Part shown: in pieces, positions 44,102-52,081 of the stretch
Position numbering within the stretch: the first letter of the stretch is position 1
Layout: each line of letters opens with the position of its first letter
Assembly (NCBI GenBank): GCA_017483605.1
Contig: JAFUWG010000041.1
Coordinates: 62,001-126,000 of the forward strand
Origin: Bacteroidaceae bacterium
Lineage (GTDB): Bacteria; Bacteroidota; Bacteroidia; Bacteroidales; Bacteroidaceae
DNA: 64,000 bases
Direction of reading: 5' to 3'
Made by a program: the position numbers and the translations under genes
Notes under the pieces: generated by a model
Seen by the model: only the letters and a program-made list of their open reading frames with translations
Databases searched by the model: none
What the model was told of the DNA's origin: nothing

Positions 44102-44158
44102 ATAAATTCATTTATTTTTTATGCTGAGCGCCGCCTATCTTATCCAAAGATGGGCAAA

Positions 44159-45358
44159 TTATTGGAGATTCACACGATTCTTTGCCACTAATTTCTTAAT
44201 TGTCTCCACAGAGGCTGCGGTGGTGAAGCCATCTTCCGGTGTATTCATGCAGTAGTCGATGAGTTTGCCGATGGCCGATTCAGCCACGTGCATACGGGTG
44301 TCGCTCGATGCGTAGTAGATGAGCACCCGCTCATCGTCGGTGTGGAGACCGTCTGTCGGGTTGCCGTCGGCAATCCAGCCATTGGCAAACGCCACGTTCA
44401 TCACATCGCCGATATATTCCCAGCCCTCAGGCACCAGGAAGTAGCCGCCGGGTTGTGCGATGACACGGGTAGGGTCGTCGAGGGCAGTCATGTACATATA
44501 TAATACGTAGCGGAGTCCGCTGGCGCAACCACGCACGCCATGTGCCAAGTGCAGCCAGCCCTTGGTGGTCTTGATAGGGTGAGGGCCTTCGCCGTTCTTC
44601 ACCTCCATGATGGTGTGGTAGTGGCGGGCATTGATAATCTTCTCGTCGGTCACCTCGGCGTGTTCGATGTCGTCCACCAGTCCCCAGCCGATGCCGCCAC
44701 CCGAACCGGTGTCGATGAAACCATCCTGCGGACGGGTGTAGAAAGCATATTTGCCATCCACAAACTCGGGGTGCAGCACCACGTTGCGCTGCTGGCTCCG
44801 GCTCTTCAGGTCGGGCAGACGCTGCCACGTCTTGAGGTCCTTCGTGCGGGCGATGGCGGCAGTGGCGGTGGCGGCACTGAGGTCGCCCGGCTGGCTGTCG
44901 TCGTGACGCTCGGCACAGAACACACCGTAGATCCAGCCGTCCTCATGGGCGGTCAGACGCATGTCGTAGATGTTGGTGGCGGGAATCACGTCGTCGGGCA
45001 TGGTGATGGGCTCGCCCCAGAAGCGGAAGTTGTCCACCCCGTTGGGCGACTCTGCCACGGCGAAGAAACTCTTGCGGTCGGCTCCCTCCACACGCACCAC
45101 CAGCAGATACTTGCCCTGCCACTTGATGGCGCCGCTGTTCAGCGTGGCGTTCATCATAATACGCTGCATCAGGTAGGGGTTGTCCTGCTCGTTGAAGTCA
45201 TAACGCCACTCCAGCGGCGTGTGCTCGGCGGTCAGGATGGGAAACTCATATTTGTCGTAAATTCCGTTGCCCCACTCTTTCTTCACGTTGGGGCGTGTGA
45301 GCAGTTCCTCGTGATGGGCACGGAGAGCCTGCACTTTCTGTTCAAACTGTGCTGACAT
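44159..45358 (-). CDS. GH130 mannosylglucose phosphorylase
   Basis: 399 aa. Phosphorolyses 4-O-beta-D-mannosyl-D-glucose to mannose-1-phosphate and glucose (GH130 subfamily 1). Five-bladed propeller with NPYLMQRIMMNATLNSGAI (about 61-79), KYLLVVRVEGADRKS, the catalytic Asp region ATNIYDMRLTAHEDGWIYG, and phosphate-binding ENVVLHPEF-like (NVVLHPEFVDGKYAFYTRPQ) and HYHTIMEVKNGEGP strands. Cytoplasmic, no signal. It starts right after the GH26 gene (4 bp) and is followed by a promoter of its own downstream unit. Subfamily assignment is supported by the adjoining 2-epimerase. Confidence 0.95.
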   Translation of the reverse strand: MSAQFEQKVQALRAHHEELLTRPNVKKEWGNGIYDKYEFPILTAEHTPLEWRYDFNEQDNPYLMQRIMMNATLNSGAIKWQGKYLLVVRVEGADRKSFFAVAESPNGVDNFRFWGEPITMPDDVIPATNIYDMRLTAHEDGWIYGVFCAERHDDSQPGDLSAATATAAIARTKDLKTWQRLPDLKSRSQQRNVVLHPEFVDGKYAFYTRPQDGFIDTGSGGGIGWGLVDDIEHAEVTDEKIINARHYHTIMEVKNGEGPHPIKTTKGWLHLAHGVRGCASGLRYVLYMYMTALDDPTRVIAQPGGYFLVPEGWEYIGDVMNVAFANGWIADGNPTDGLHTDDERVLIYYASSDTRMHVAESAIGKLIDYCMNTPEDGFTTAASVETIKKLVAKNRVNLQ

Positions 45359-45362
45359 ATTT

Positions 45363-46511
45363 TTACTTTACTTTCTTGATATCGTTGAGTAACAGGAATG
45401 ACTTTTCGTTCGACCACACCTTGAAGTCGTCGGCTGTGGTCGTCTCTTTGGCAGCACCGAAGTGCTCTTTCTTCCAGTTGCGCCAGGGCAGGAAGTAGCA
45501 CACGGGGAACTGCTCGATGACGGGGCGGAACACCCGTGTCCACCACGTCGCGTCGGGCGAGTTTTGGTAGCCGCACTCCGTCATGGCGATGAGTTTGCCG
45601 TGCTCCTTGGCAATTTTCGTGATGAGCGTGAGGTCGGCGGTGAGTCCTTTCACAAAGTCCGCCTCCGAGCCCCATTGGTAGGCATCCTCGCCAATGAGGT
45701 CCACGCGGTCGTCGCCCGGATAGCGACGCAGCCACGCCTCTTCCGTCCAGTTGCCCTGCAAGTTGGGCGAATACGACCACACGATGCTGGTGGGCAGGAT
45801 GCCGTTGATGTAGTCCTGCGTCATGTTCCACAGGGCGTGATACTCCTCATCCGAGCAGAGATTCTGTCCCCACCAGAACCACGAACCGTTGTTCTCGTGG
45901 TAAGGGCGGAAGATGACGGGGATGGGGTTGCCCTTCGCGTCCTTCAGCGTGGCGAGGAAATCGCCCACCCGCTTCAGCCATGTCATATAGGTGGCGTGGT
46001 GGCTTCCCCCTGCCAGAATGCTTTTCACCGTGTTCTTCGGGTTGAGCACCTGCTTAGCCAAGTCGCCCTGCCCTATCTTCTGCAAGGCGGCAACCGCCTC
46101 GTTGTAAGCCGTTGTGTCGTTCTGAATCCATGCCGTCGTGCCGAGCATCGGATTGCGTGGATGCCACGAGATGGTGACGATGCCGCCACGCTGGTGGTGT
46201 GCCACGATTTCCTTTCGCATACGGTCGAAGGGTACGCCGTCGAGGTTCTTCTGGTCAGCACGCTCGATGCCGCCCAGGTCGAAGCCCATCACGGCAGGGT
46301 AGTCGCCCACCAGTTCCTTCGTGTCGGAACGGCCCTCGTCCCATTCCCACGAGATGCCATAGAACGGGTCGTCCTGATGACCATACATGTAACCTTTCTT
46401 CTGCAACTTTTGCAGACGCTCCAGCAGTTGCTGAGCCGGCGTTTTCGGTGCTGCCTGCAATCCGCAAGTCATCGCCATTGCCACAGCCAGTATAACCATT
46501 TTCATTTTCAT
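45363..46511 (-). CDS. GH26 beta-1,4-mannanase, exported
   Basis: 382 aa. Signal peptide about 1-20 (VILAVAMAMTCGLQA); a Cys at 16 makes a lipoprotein possible but the lipobox is poor. Family 26 barrel: GYMYGHQDDPFYG (40-52), acid/base Glu206 in FRPYHENNGSWFWWG, nucleophile Glu312 in IAMTECGYQNS. It releases mannobiose or manno-oligosaccharides from mannan or glucomannan, feeding the transporter, epimerase and GH130 encoded downstream. A long structured leader (about 215 nt) precedes it. Confidence 0.95.
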   Translation of the reverse strand: MKMKMVILAVAMAMTCGLQAAPKTPAQQLLERLQKLQKKGYMYGHQDDPFYGISWEWDEGRSDTKELVGDYPAVMGFDLGGIERADQKNLDGVPFDRMRKEIVAHHQRGGIVTISWHPRNPMLGTTAWIQNDTTAYNEAVAALQKIGQGDLAKQVLNPKNTVKSILAGGSHHATYMTWLKRVGDFLATLKDAKGNPIPVIFRPYHENNGSWFWWGQNLCSDEEYHALWNMTQDYINGILPTSIVWSYSPNLQGNWTEEAWLRRYPGDDRVDLIGEDAYQWGSEADFVKGLTADLTLITKIAKEHGKLIAMTECGYQNSPDATWWTRVFRPVIEQFPVCYFLPWRNWKKEHFGAAKETTTADDFKVWSNEKSFLLLNDIKKVK

Positions 46512-46515
46512 AACG

Positions 46516-46710
46516 GGTATTGATTAAGTTAGTTGATTGAAGTTTCGTAAACTCTACATGTCTTGTAGATAGAGGGAGTTAGAAGAAGATAAAAGGAGAT
46601 AAAAGACGTTACTCCCATCCAGACGGCAAGTATCGTCCTCTATCTTCTGCCGCTGAAAAGCGGCTATCTTCTTTTATCTTCCTATATCTTCTTAACATAA
46701 GAGAGTTGAG
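46516..46710 (-). promoter_or_regulatory. Structured 5' leader of the mannanase operon
   Basis: Between a possible -7 box (minus TAACTTTG, 46742-46735) and the GH26 ATG lie three potential stems: CTACAAGACATGTAG at 46565-46551, GCCGCTTTTCAGCGGC at 46666-46651, and a long imperfect pairing of A/G-rich 46572-46606 with C/T-rich 46668-46695 (AGAAGATAAAAG type). The last encloses the second stem. The function of the structure is unknown. Confidence 0.45.
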
Positions 46711-46851
46711 TTAGTTGACATACCATAACGAGTGCAAAGTTACGCCTTTCCTGCCAACAAACCTTTACCTTTATTATCCAATCGTGGTACTTTTGCAGAC
46801 GAACACCCTTGCCGCCACCCCACAGCCGCCCTCATCGCCTCCCATCCCCTC

Positions 46852-46946
46852 CTCGTGTCCCCAAAAGTGGTCTGAGTCACACCACCTCGGCGGTCTGACT
46901 CAGACCACTTAAGCGGTGTGACTCAGACCACTTTTGAGGACACGAG
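46852..46946. repeat. Large hairpin, 32-bp arms with internal palindrome
   Basis: Arms 46852-46883 and 46915-46946 pair with one mismatch. The 31-nt loop contains GGTCTGACTCAGACC (46892-46906), so GTCTGA(C/G)TCAGACC-type sequence occurs three times in the structure. No gene lies in 46512-47019 apart from leader, hairpin and terminator. Confidence 0.85.
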
Positions 46947-46962
46947 CGTATGGAAAAAACAA

Positions 46963-46993
46963 AAGGGGCTGCACCCTTTTGGCACAGCCCCCA
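46963..46993 (-). terminator. Terminator of the 47020 secreted-protein gene
   Basis: GGGGCTGTGCC pairs with GGTGCAGCCCC on the minus strand and is followed by TTTTGTTTTTT. Directly after the stop at 47020. Confidence 0.85.
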
Positions 46994-47019
46994 TCATGTG
47001 TGTAGTGTATCGCTTTTGA

Positions 47020-48336
47020 TTACTTAACAAGCACTTTCTTCACAGAACCGTCTGCATACTTCACAATGTTCACGCCCTTTGCAGGAGCAGCGAGGCGAGC
47101 ACCAGAGAGTGAGTAGTAAGCCGATGGTGCAGCAGAGATGGCAGAAGTGCCTGCAATGGCATTTTCAGATGCTGTTGCGAAGGTAATAGTCATCAAAATT
47201 GGGTCAATCGTTACGCTGTAGATGCCGGCAGGAAGTTTGAAACTCTGGTCTGCACCTGTCACAAGCGCAGCAGTCTCGTTCAGAGTGCCGTAGTCAGAAG
47301 TGACGGAGAGACGAGCAGAGTTGAATGTAGTCCAATCGTCGCTGTCTGCACCCAACTTACAACTAAATGCAAACCATCCGTTGCCTTCCCAATTGTCCTG
47401 CACGGAAATAGTGCCTTTGAAAACACATTCTTCCTCGTCATAGGCAAGTTCCAGAGAACCGTCAGAAGGATCCCATCCGTTGCAGCCATCAAGGTTACCG
47501 ATAGCATAAATATGGATGTTATTAATCAGATACTCATCGACCGTTTCCGATGTGAGGAAAACCTGTTTTACGACAATTGTTGTCTCACCATCTGGCACTT
47601 CGGCATCCTCTGAACTTACGTTGATGTTCTGGAATGCGTACTGATTCAGAGTCTTCCAATCTTCAATATCAATGACATAAACAGTTGCCTTGTCAATCTC
47701 GATTTGATCTGAAACCTCTTCGCCGTTGATGTCAATGCCTTGCAATGTCACCTGGCCAAGACCTGTTACAGACGAAATCTCGAAAACGATAGCGTTGAAT
47801 GCCGTTACGTCACGAGCCAGCCAAGAGCCGTCCCAACCCCAGTCGCCAGCGGGCAGTGAGTGAGTGCTGCCATTGTCAAGTACAGCAGTCTTCACGGCAG
47901 GCTCTTCCTCGCCTTCGCCGTCAGAGAGGTAAACACGAGTAACCGTGATGGTGGTTGCACCAGAAGCCTGAAGTGCAATCTGCTCAATGGCACTCATGTC
48001 TTTGCCTTCGAATGAGCACTCCAAAGAAGTGATACCCACATCACCCCAGGCACTTGCATCACCCACGAGAATCTGTGTGTTCACTGTGGTAGGTTCAGCA
48101 AACTCAAATACGACCTTCTTCCAAGCAGACCAGTCGCACTTGCCTTCATCTGTGGCTAACCATGCTGCCATGCCGCCCCATGAAACAGCGTTGAACGTGA
48201 TGCTACCATCCTCGTTGTTTGTCAGACTTTCTGCATTGTTCCACGTATAAGTGAACTTTGCTGTGATGTCTTCTGTGGTAGCGTTTGCCGCAAGAGCAAC
48301 AACTACCATTGCCAAAGAGAGTAAAAATTTCTTCAT
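47020..48336 (-). CDS. Secreted beta-rich protein with C-terminal tail
   Basis: 438 aa. Signal peptide MKKFLLSLAMVVVALAANA (1-19). Two related CBM-like beta-sandwich units at about 20-140 (SWGGMAAWLATDEGKCDWSA, ending TITVTRVYLSD) and 148-265 (GDWGWDGSWLARDVTAFNAI, ending TTIVVKQVFLT). A SusE/SusF-like starch-binding-type module at about 275-385 (AIGNLDGCNGWDPSDGSLEL) follows. The end YYSLSGARLAAPAKGVNIVK plus YADGSVKKVLVK is the same tail type as on 18540-20120 and 16574-18385. Probably an exported glycan-binding protein; it lies upstream of nothing obvious and is monocistronic. Confidence 0.75.
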   Translation of the reverse strand: MKKFLLSLAMVVVALAANATTEDITAKFTYTWNNAESLTNNEDGSITFNAVSWGGMAAWLATDEGKCDWSAWKKVVFEFAEPTTVNTQILVGDASAWGDVGITSLECSFEGKDMSAIEQIALQASGATTITVTRVYLSDGEGEEEPAVKTAVLDNGSTHSLPAGDWGWDGSWLARDVTAFNAIVFEISSVTGLGQVTLQGIDINGEEVSDQIEIDKATVYVIDIEDWKTLNQYAFQNINVSSEDAEVPDGETTIVVKQVFLTSETVDEYLINNIHIYAIGNLDGCNGWDPSDGSLELAYDEEECVFKGTISVQDNWEGNGWFAFSCKLGADSDDWTTFNSARLSVTSDYGTLNETAALVTGADQSFKLPAGIYSVTIDPILMTITFATASENAIAGTSAISAAPSAYYSLSGARLAAPAKGVNIVKYADGSVKKVLVK

Positions 48337-48389
48337 AAGCCTAAAAAATTAGTTGGTTAATAAAATAGTGAATATAAATCGTTTGTTTG

Positions 48390-48692
48390 TTAATCTAAAT
48401 CATGACGCTGCATCCTTGTGAAGAGCAAGTCGATGATGTGCACCTCAGACGACGTGTGCCAATAGTAGATTGAGCACTGAGGGTGGTTGTGAAAGATTCT
48501 GTAGGTATATCGTGGCGTTTGTTTGCGTATCACCCCGATTGAAGGTTGGGCAGACAGTATCTCTATACAATCTCTCACGTCCTCGGCGAAGGTCTTGGCA
48601 AAGGTTTCATTGCGGTTGGCGAGATACCAAAGAGCCTTCTCGTCTAAATGACGCAGTGCCTTCACGCTCCATGTCACTACAAGTTGAGCCAT
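48390..48692 (-). CDS. RelE/ParE-type toxin
   Basis: 100 aa, basic. VVTWSVKALRHLDEKALWYL at the N-terminus, ILSAQPSIGVIRKQTPRYTY and IFHNHPQCSIYYWHTSSEVH IIDLLFTRM at the C-terminus follow the ParE/RelE layout (helix hairpin, then a beta sheet with closing LF..R). It would act as an mRNA interferase or gyrase inhibitor; which is not clear. The start overlaps the upstream antitoxin gene by 16 nt. Confidence 0.8.
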   Translation of the reverse strand: MAQLVVTWSVKALRHLDEKALWYLANRNETFAKTFAEDVRDCIEILSAQPSIGVIRKQTPRYTYRIFHNHPQCSIYYWHTSSEVHIIDLLFTRMQRHDLD

Positions 48693-49006
48693 CTGCCGAA
48701 CACTTTGTTGACTTCTTGGGATGTTGCCACTCCACTTTTTTCAGCCTCGCATTCCAATTGCTCCCAATCCGTTTCTGTCTCAACATCGTCATACTTGAAA
48801 GGCTCATCCATCAGAAAGTTGCGCTCCTTCAGCGATTGTGCCTCTCCGTGGCTATAGTTGGCATAGACAAAATCATACAGAAAAGCACGGCGGGCGTCTT
48901 CCGTTGCCACATCTGTAGCATACGCAACAAAGGTTGCTTCGCTTGCGATGCTGCGGCATTCTGCCTGCTGCGAATCTTCCGTATAATCTATTTGCTTTTT
49001 GGCCAT
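48677..49006 (-). CDS. Putative antitoxin, partner of 48390-48692
   Basis: 109 aa, acidic (MAKKQIDYTEDSQQAECRSI, DEPFKYDDVETETDWEQLEC). The ATG at 49006 gives a product of normal antitoxin size; the longer frame upstream is not plausible. It precedes and overlaps the ParE/RelE-like gene by 16 nt, the usual order. No DNA-binding domain recognised, so family uncertain. Confidence 0.6.
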   Translation of the reverse strand: MAKKQIDYTEDSQQAECRSIASEATFVAYATDVATEDARRAFLYDFVYANYSHGEAQSLKERNFLMDEPFKYDDVETETDWEQLECEAEKSGVATSQEVNKVFGRWLNL

Positions 49007-49160
49007 GGTAAAATCTACAATATTGTATGCAAAGTAACGACTTTTATTTGATTCAAACAAGAATTTTGGCCTCAAAAGGTCAACATAGTATAGGAAATAG
49101 TTATAATTTGCAAAGAGAATGCTTGTTTGTTTCACCTTTTTTTGTAATTTTGCAACTGAT

Positions 49161-50642
49161 ATGAAATCTACCGGTAAAACACAGCGTGTAAAAAAACTAT
49201 TGAAACCCCTGCTCATCCTCCTGTGGGGAGTGGCGTGTTTCCTTTTCTTCCAGACGCAGTTCCCCTACCATTTCTTCTACGAGGAACAGAACCAGTTGTT
49301 CCTGATGGATTGGGGGTATGTCAGCACCTATTTCGACAAACCAGCATGGCTGGCTTGCCTCGTGGGTGACTTCCTTACACAATTTTATTACTACCTCTAT
49401 GCAGGGGCCGCCATCCTGACGGTGTCGCTGCTGATTCTGGGCGACCTCATCCGTCGATGTTTCGAGCGTTGCTTTGAAGGCCATCGCCGCATGACGCTGC
49501 TCGGATGGATTGCCTTCGCCCTTGCCATCGCCGCCATGACGCTGGAGGCTCGGCTTTCCATCTACGAAGGCTACAAACTGGGCTGCATCATCGCATTGAT
49601 AGGCAGCACCGCCTTGTGGTATGCCCACAGCACACTGAACGAATGGGCACACCGATGGTGGGTGCATACCCCCACGCTGCTGGTGCTCGTGCCGCTCACC
49701 TACTGGCTGTTCGGCTTCGGATTGGTCGTGGTGTTCATGTTCGAGATTTTGCGAATCGCTCTCCTGCCCCGCAAGTCGCGTTGGTGTTACACGGCACTCA
49801 TCCCCTTCTGCCTGGCTGCGATGTTGCCCAACATCTTCATGCACAAAGTGTCCGAGCACTATTGCCTCGGCAAACGAGAAGTCATGCTCTATCCCAGCGT
49901 CATCAATTGGGTGGATTATGACCAAGCCGTCATCTTGGAACGCAACTTTGCCTACGACAACGAATACTATTTCGGCCACTACGAGAAGGTCATCCAGATG
50001 TACGAATCGAACACCGAGCCAGAGACCGAGGAGATGTGTTTCTTCTACTGCCTCTCGCTGGCACAACTCGACCAACTGCCCGACAAACTGATGACGATGA
50101 AGAACCCTGTGCTTGGCACCTTCTACAAGATTGGTCCCGACACACCGCTCTACACCACGAAGATGATCAACGAACTCTACTACCTGCTGGGCGATATGAC
50201 CTACGCCGAGCGTGCCGCCCTGCTTGCCAACACGTTCTCTCCCCACGGACGTAACGTGCGGATGGTCAAGCGGTTGGCAGAGACCAATCTGGTGAAGGGT
50301 GACGACGCGGCGGCGATGAAGTACCTGCGTCTGCTCAGCAAGACCTGGGTGTATCGCCAATGGGCAGCCAACCACACCCCCGGCACGATGACCGATGCCG
50401 TGCGGCAGGAAGTGGCTCGCAAGCGGCAGTTCATCAATAAGACCGACCACATCCGTGTGGGCGATGACTGCTACACCATCCTGACTCAGTTGCTCGACAG
50501 CAACCCTGCCAACACCGTTGCCCTCGACTACCTCTTGTGCAGCGACATCGTGGCACGTCAAAAGGAGGTCTTCCATCGCGACTACGAGAAATACGGACCT
50601 CGCCAAAAGGCACTTTATCAGCAAGCACTTTCCCTCGAATGA
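49161..50642 (+). CDS. Polytopic membrane protein with TPR-like tail, paralogue 1
   Basis: 493 aa. One of three paralogues; I recall this family as DUF6057 but could not verify. About ten hydrophobic segments fill residues 10-235. After the first comes the paralogue signature FPYHFFYEEQNQLFLMDWGY, then FLTQFYYYLYAGAAI. Residues about 240-493 are soluble and helical, TPR-like, with LAETNLVKGDDAAAMKYLRL LSKTWVYRQW matching the other two paralogues. I chose ATG 49161 (MKSTGKTQRVKKLLK) over 49119, whose extra residues are not membrane-like. A TAATTTTG box at 49145-49152 would start RNA almost at this ATG. The stop overlaps the start of the propeller lipoprotein gene as ATGA, so the two are translationally coupled. 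Confidence 0.8.
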   Translation: MKSTGKTQRVKKLLKPLLILLWGVACFLFFQTQFPYHFFYEEQNQLFLMDWGYVSTYFDKPAWLACLVGDFLTQFYYYLYAGAAILTVSLLILGDLIRRCFERCFEGHRRMTLLGWIAFALAIAAMTLEARLSIYEGYKLGCIIALIGSTALWYAHSTLNEWAHRWWVHTPTLLVLVPLTYWLFGFGLVVVFMFEILRIALLPRKSRWCYTALIPFCLAAMLPNIFMHKVSEHYCLGKREVMLYPSVINWVDYDQAVILERNFAYDNEYYFGHYEKVIQMYESNTEPETEEMCFFYCLSLAQLDQLPDKLMTMKNPVLGTFYKIGPDTPLYTTKMINELYYLLGDMTYAERAALLANTFSPHGRNVRMVKRLAETNLVKGDDAAAMKYLRLLSKTWVYRQWAANHTPGTMTDAVRQEVARKRQFINKTDHIRVGDDCYTILTQLLDSNPANTVALDYLLCSDIVARQKEVFHRDYEKYGPRQKALYQQALSLE

Positions 50643-52081
50643 CGAAACATCTGCTCTACATCCTCGCCCTCATCCTCACACTCGCCGCCTGCACCTCTTC
50701 GCCTCACGATGCACGACAGACCGACGAGGCGGCACCGATGTATCCCGACTATGCCGATGTGACCATCCCCGTGAACATCGCACCGCTCAATTTCCTCCTG
50801 CGGGACAACGTTTCACGCGTGTGCGTATATATAAATAATGTGGAGTTCGCCAATCAGCGTGGCAACGAGGTTGTCTTCGACCTCGAAGCGTGGCGAACGT
50901 TGCTGGCAGCCAACCAGGGCAAGACGCTTGAGGTGCAGATTGTGGCAGAAGATGCCGACGGATGGAAAGCCTACAAGCCGTTCCGCTGGACGGTGACTGC
51001 CGACCGTGTGGACCCTTATCTCACGTATCGCTTGATTGAGCCAGACTATGAAGTGTATAACAACCTGGTGCTGCAAGAGCGATGCGTCGAAAACTTCAAG
51101 GTCAGAAACTTTGCCGACTACGGCATGGTGGGCAACCAGTGCATGAACTGCCATACCTACGCCCATCAGGAGGCTGGCATGTCGATGTTCTACCTGAGGG
51201 GGCAAGACGGTGGTGCCATCTTGAATGACAAGGGCAAGTTGACCAAGTTGAACCTGAAGCGTGACGACATGGTGAGCGGCAGCGTCTATTTTGGCTTCTC
51301 GCCCTCCGACCGCTACGTGGTCTTTTCTACCAATGTCATCATTCCCGCATTCCACTCCTTGGGCAGCAAGCGGATGGAGGTGTTCGACACCAAGAGCGAC
51401 GTGTATGTGGCAGACCTGACCCACCACGTTTTCATCGACAGCCCCCTGCTTGCCGACAGCACCAGACTGGAGACCTTCCCCACTTTCTCGCCCGATGGCA
51501 AGTACATCTACTACTGCACCGCCCATCGGCTCGACTCGCTGGGTGGGTTGACCTCGCTGAAGTATAGCCTGTGTCGCATTCCCTTTGACGAAGAGACCGG
51601 CAAAATCGGCACGGACGTGGACACCATCTACAATGCCCGAACAGCGGGCAAGAGCGTCTGCCATCCTCGCATTAGCCCCGACGGGCAGTTCCTGGTCTAT
51701 ACCGTTGCCGACTACGGCACCTTCCCCATTTGGCACCGCGAGTCAGACCTCCAGATGATGAACCTCAGCACGGGCGAGGTGAGCGATATGCCGAAGGTGA
51801 ATTCTGCCATGTCGGACACCTACCACTCGTGGTCGTCCAACAGCCGCTGGCTTGCCTTCGCCTCGAAGCGTGACGACGGGCTGTATGGCAAGGTTTACTA
51901 TACCCACATTGACAAAAAAGGCGTGTGCTCGAAGCCGTTTGTTTTGCCTCAAGCACACCCCAGTTTTTATGATAACAGTTTGAAATCTTTCAACGCCCCC
52001 GAGCAGGGGAATGGGCGTCTGCCATTCTCCGTCACTGACGTACAGAAAGTTTTATCCGCTTCGGCGATAGAATTTCGTTAG
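50639..52081 (+). CDS. CxxCH beta-propeller lipoprotein, paralogue 1
   Basis: 480 aa. Lipobox LTLAACTSS (Cys18). An N-terminal Ig-like region (about 33-125) starts with the paralogue signature YPDYADVTIPVNIAPLNF. CMNCH at 168-172 is a single c-type haem-binding-like motif (C168, C171, H172). The rest (about 185-450) is a TolB/PD40-like propeller: GFSPSDRYVVFSTN, FPTFSPDGKYIYYCTAHR, PRISPDGQFLVYTVADYGTF, HSWSSNSRWLAFASKRDDGL. Start at 50639 overlaps the membrane-protein stop by 4 nt. Its 3' end overlaps the converging paralogue 2 by 50 bp. Role unknown; envelope-anchored, probably periplasmic or surface. Confidence 0.85.
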   Translation: MTKHLLYILALILTLAACTSSPHDARQTDEAAPMYPDYADVTIPVNIAPLNFLLRDNVSRVCVYINNVEFANQRGNEVVFDLEAWRTLLAANQGKTLEVQIVAEDADGWKAYKPFRWTVTADRVDPYLTYRLIEPDYEVYNNLVLQERCVENFKVRNFADYGMVGNQCMNCHTYAHQEAGMSMFYLRGQDGGAILNDKGKLTKLNLKRDDMVSGSVYFGFSPSDRYVVFSTNVIIPAFHSLGSKRMEVFDTKSDVYVADLTHHVFIDSPLLADSTRLETFPTFSPDGKYIYYCTAHRLDSLGGLTSLKYSLCRIPFDEETGKIGTDVDTIYNARTAGKSVCHPRISPDGQFLVYTVADYGTFPIWHRESDLQMMNLSTGEVSDMPKVNSAMSDTYHSWSSNSRWLAFASKRDDGLYGKVYYTHIDKKGVCSKPFVLPQAHPSFYDNSLKSFNAPEQGNGRLPFSVTDVQKVLSASAIEFR

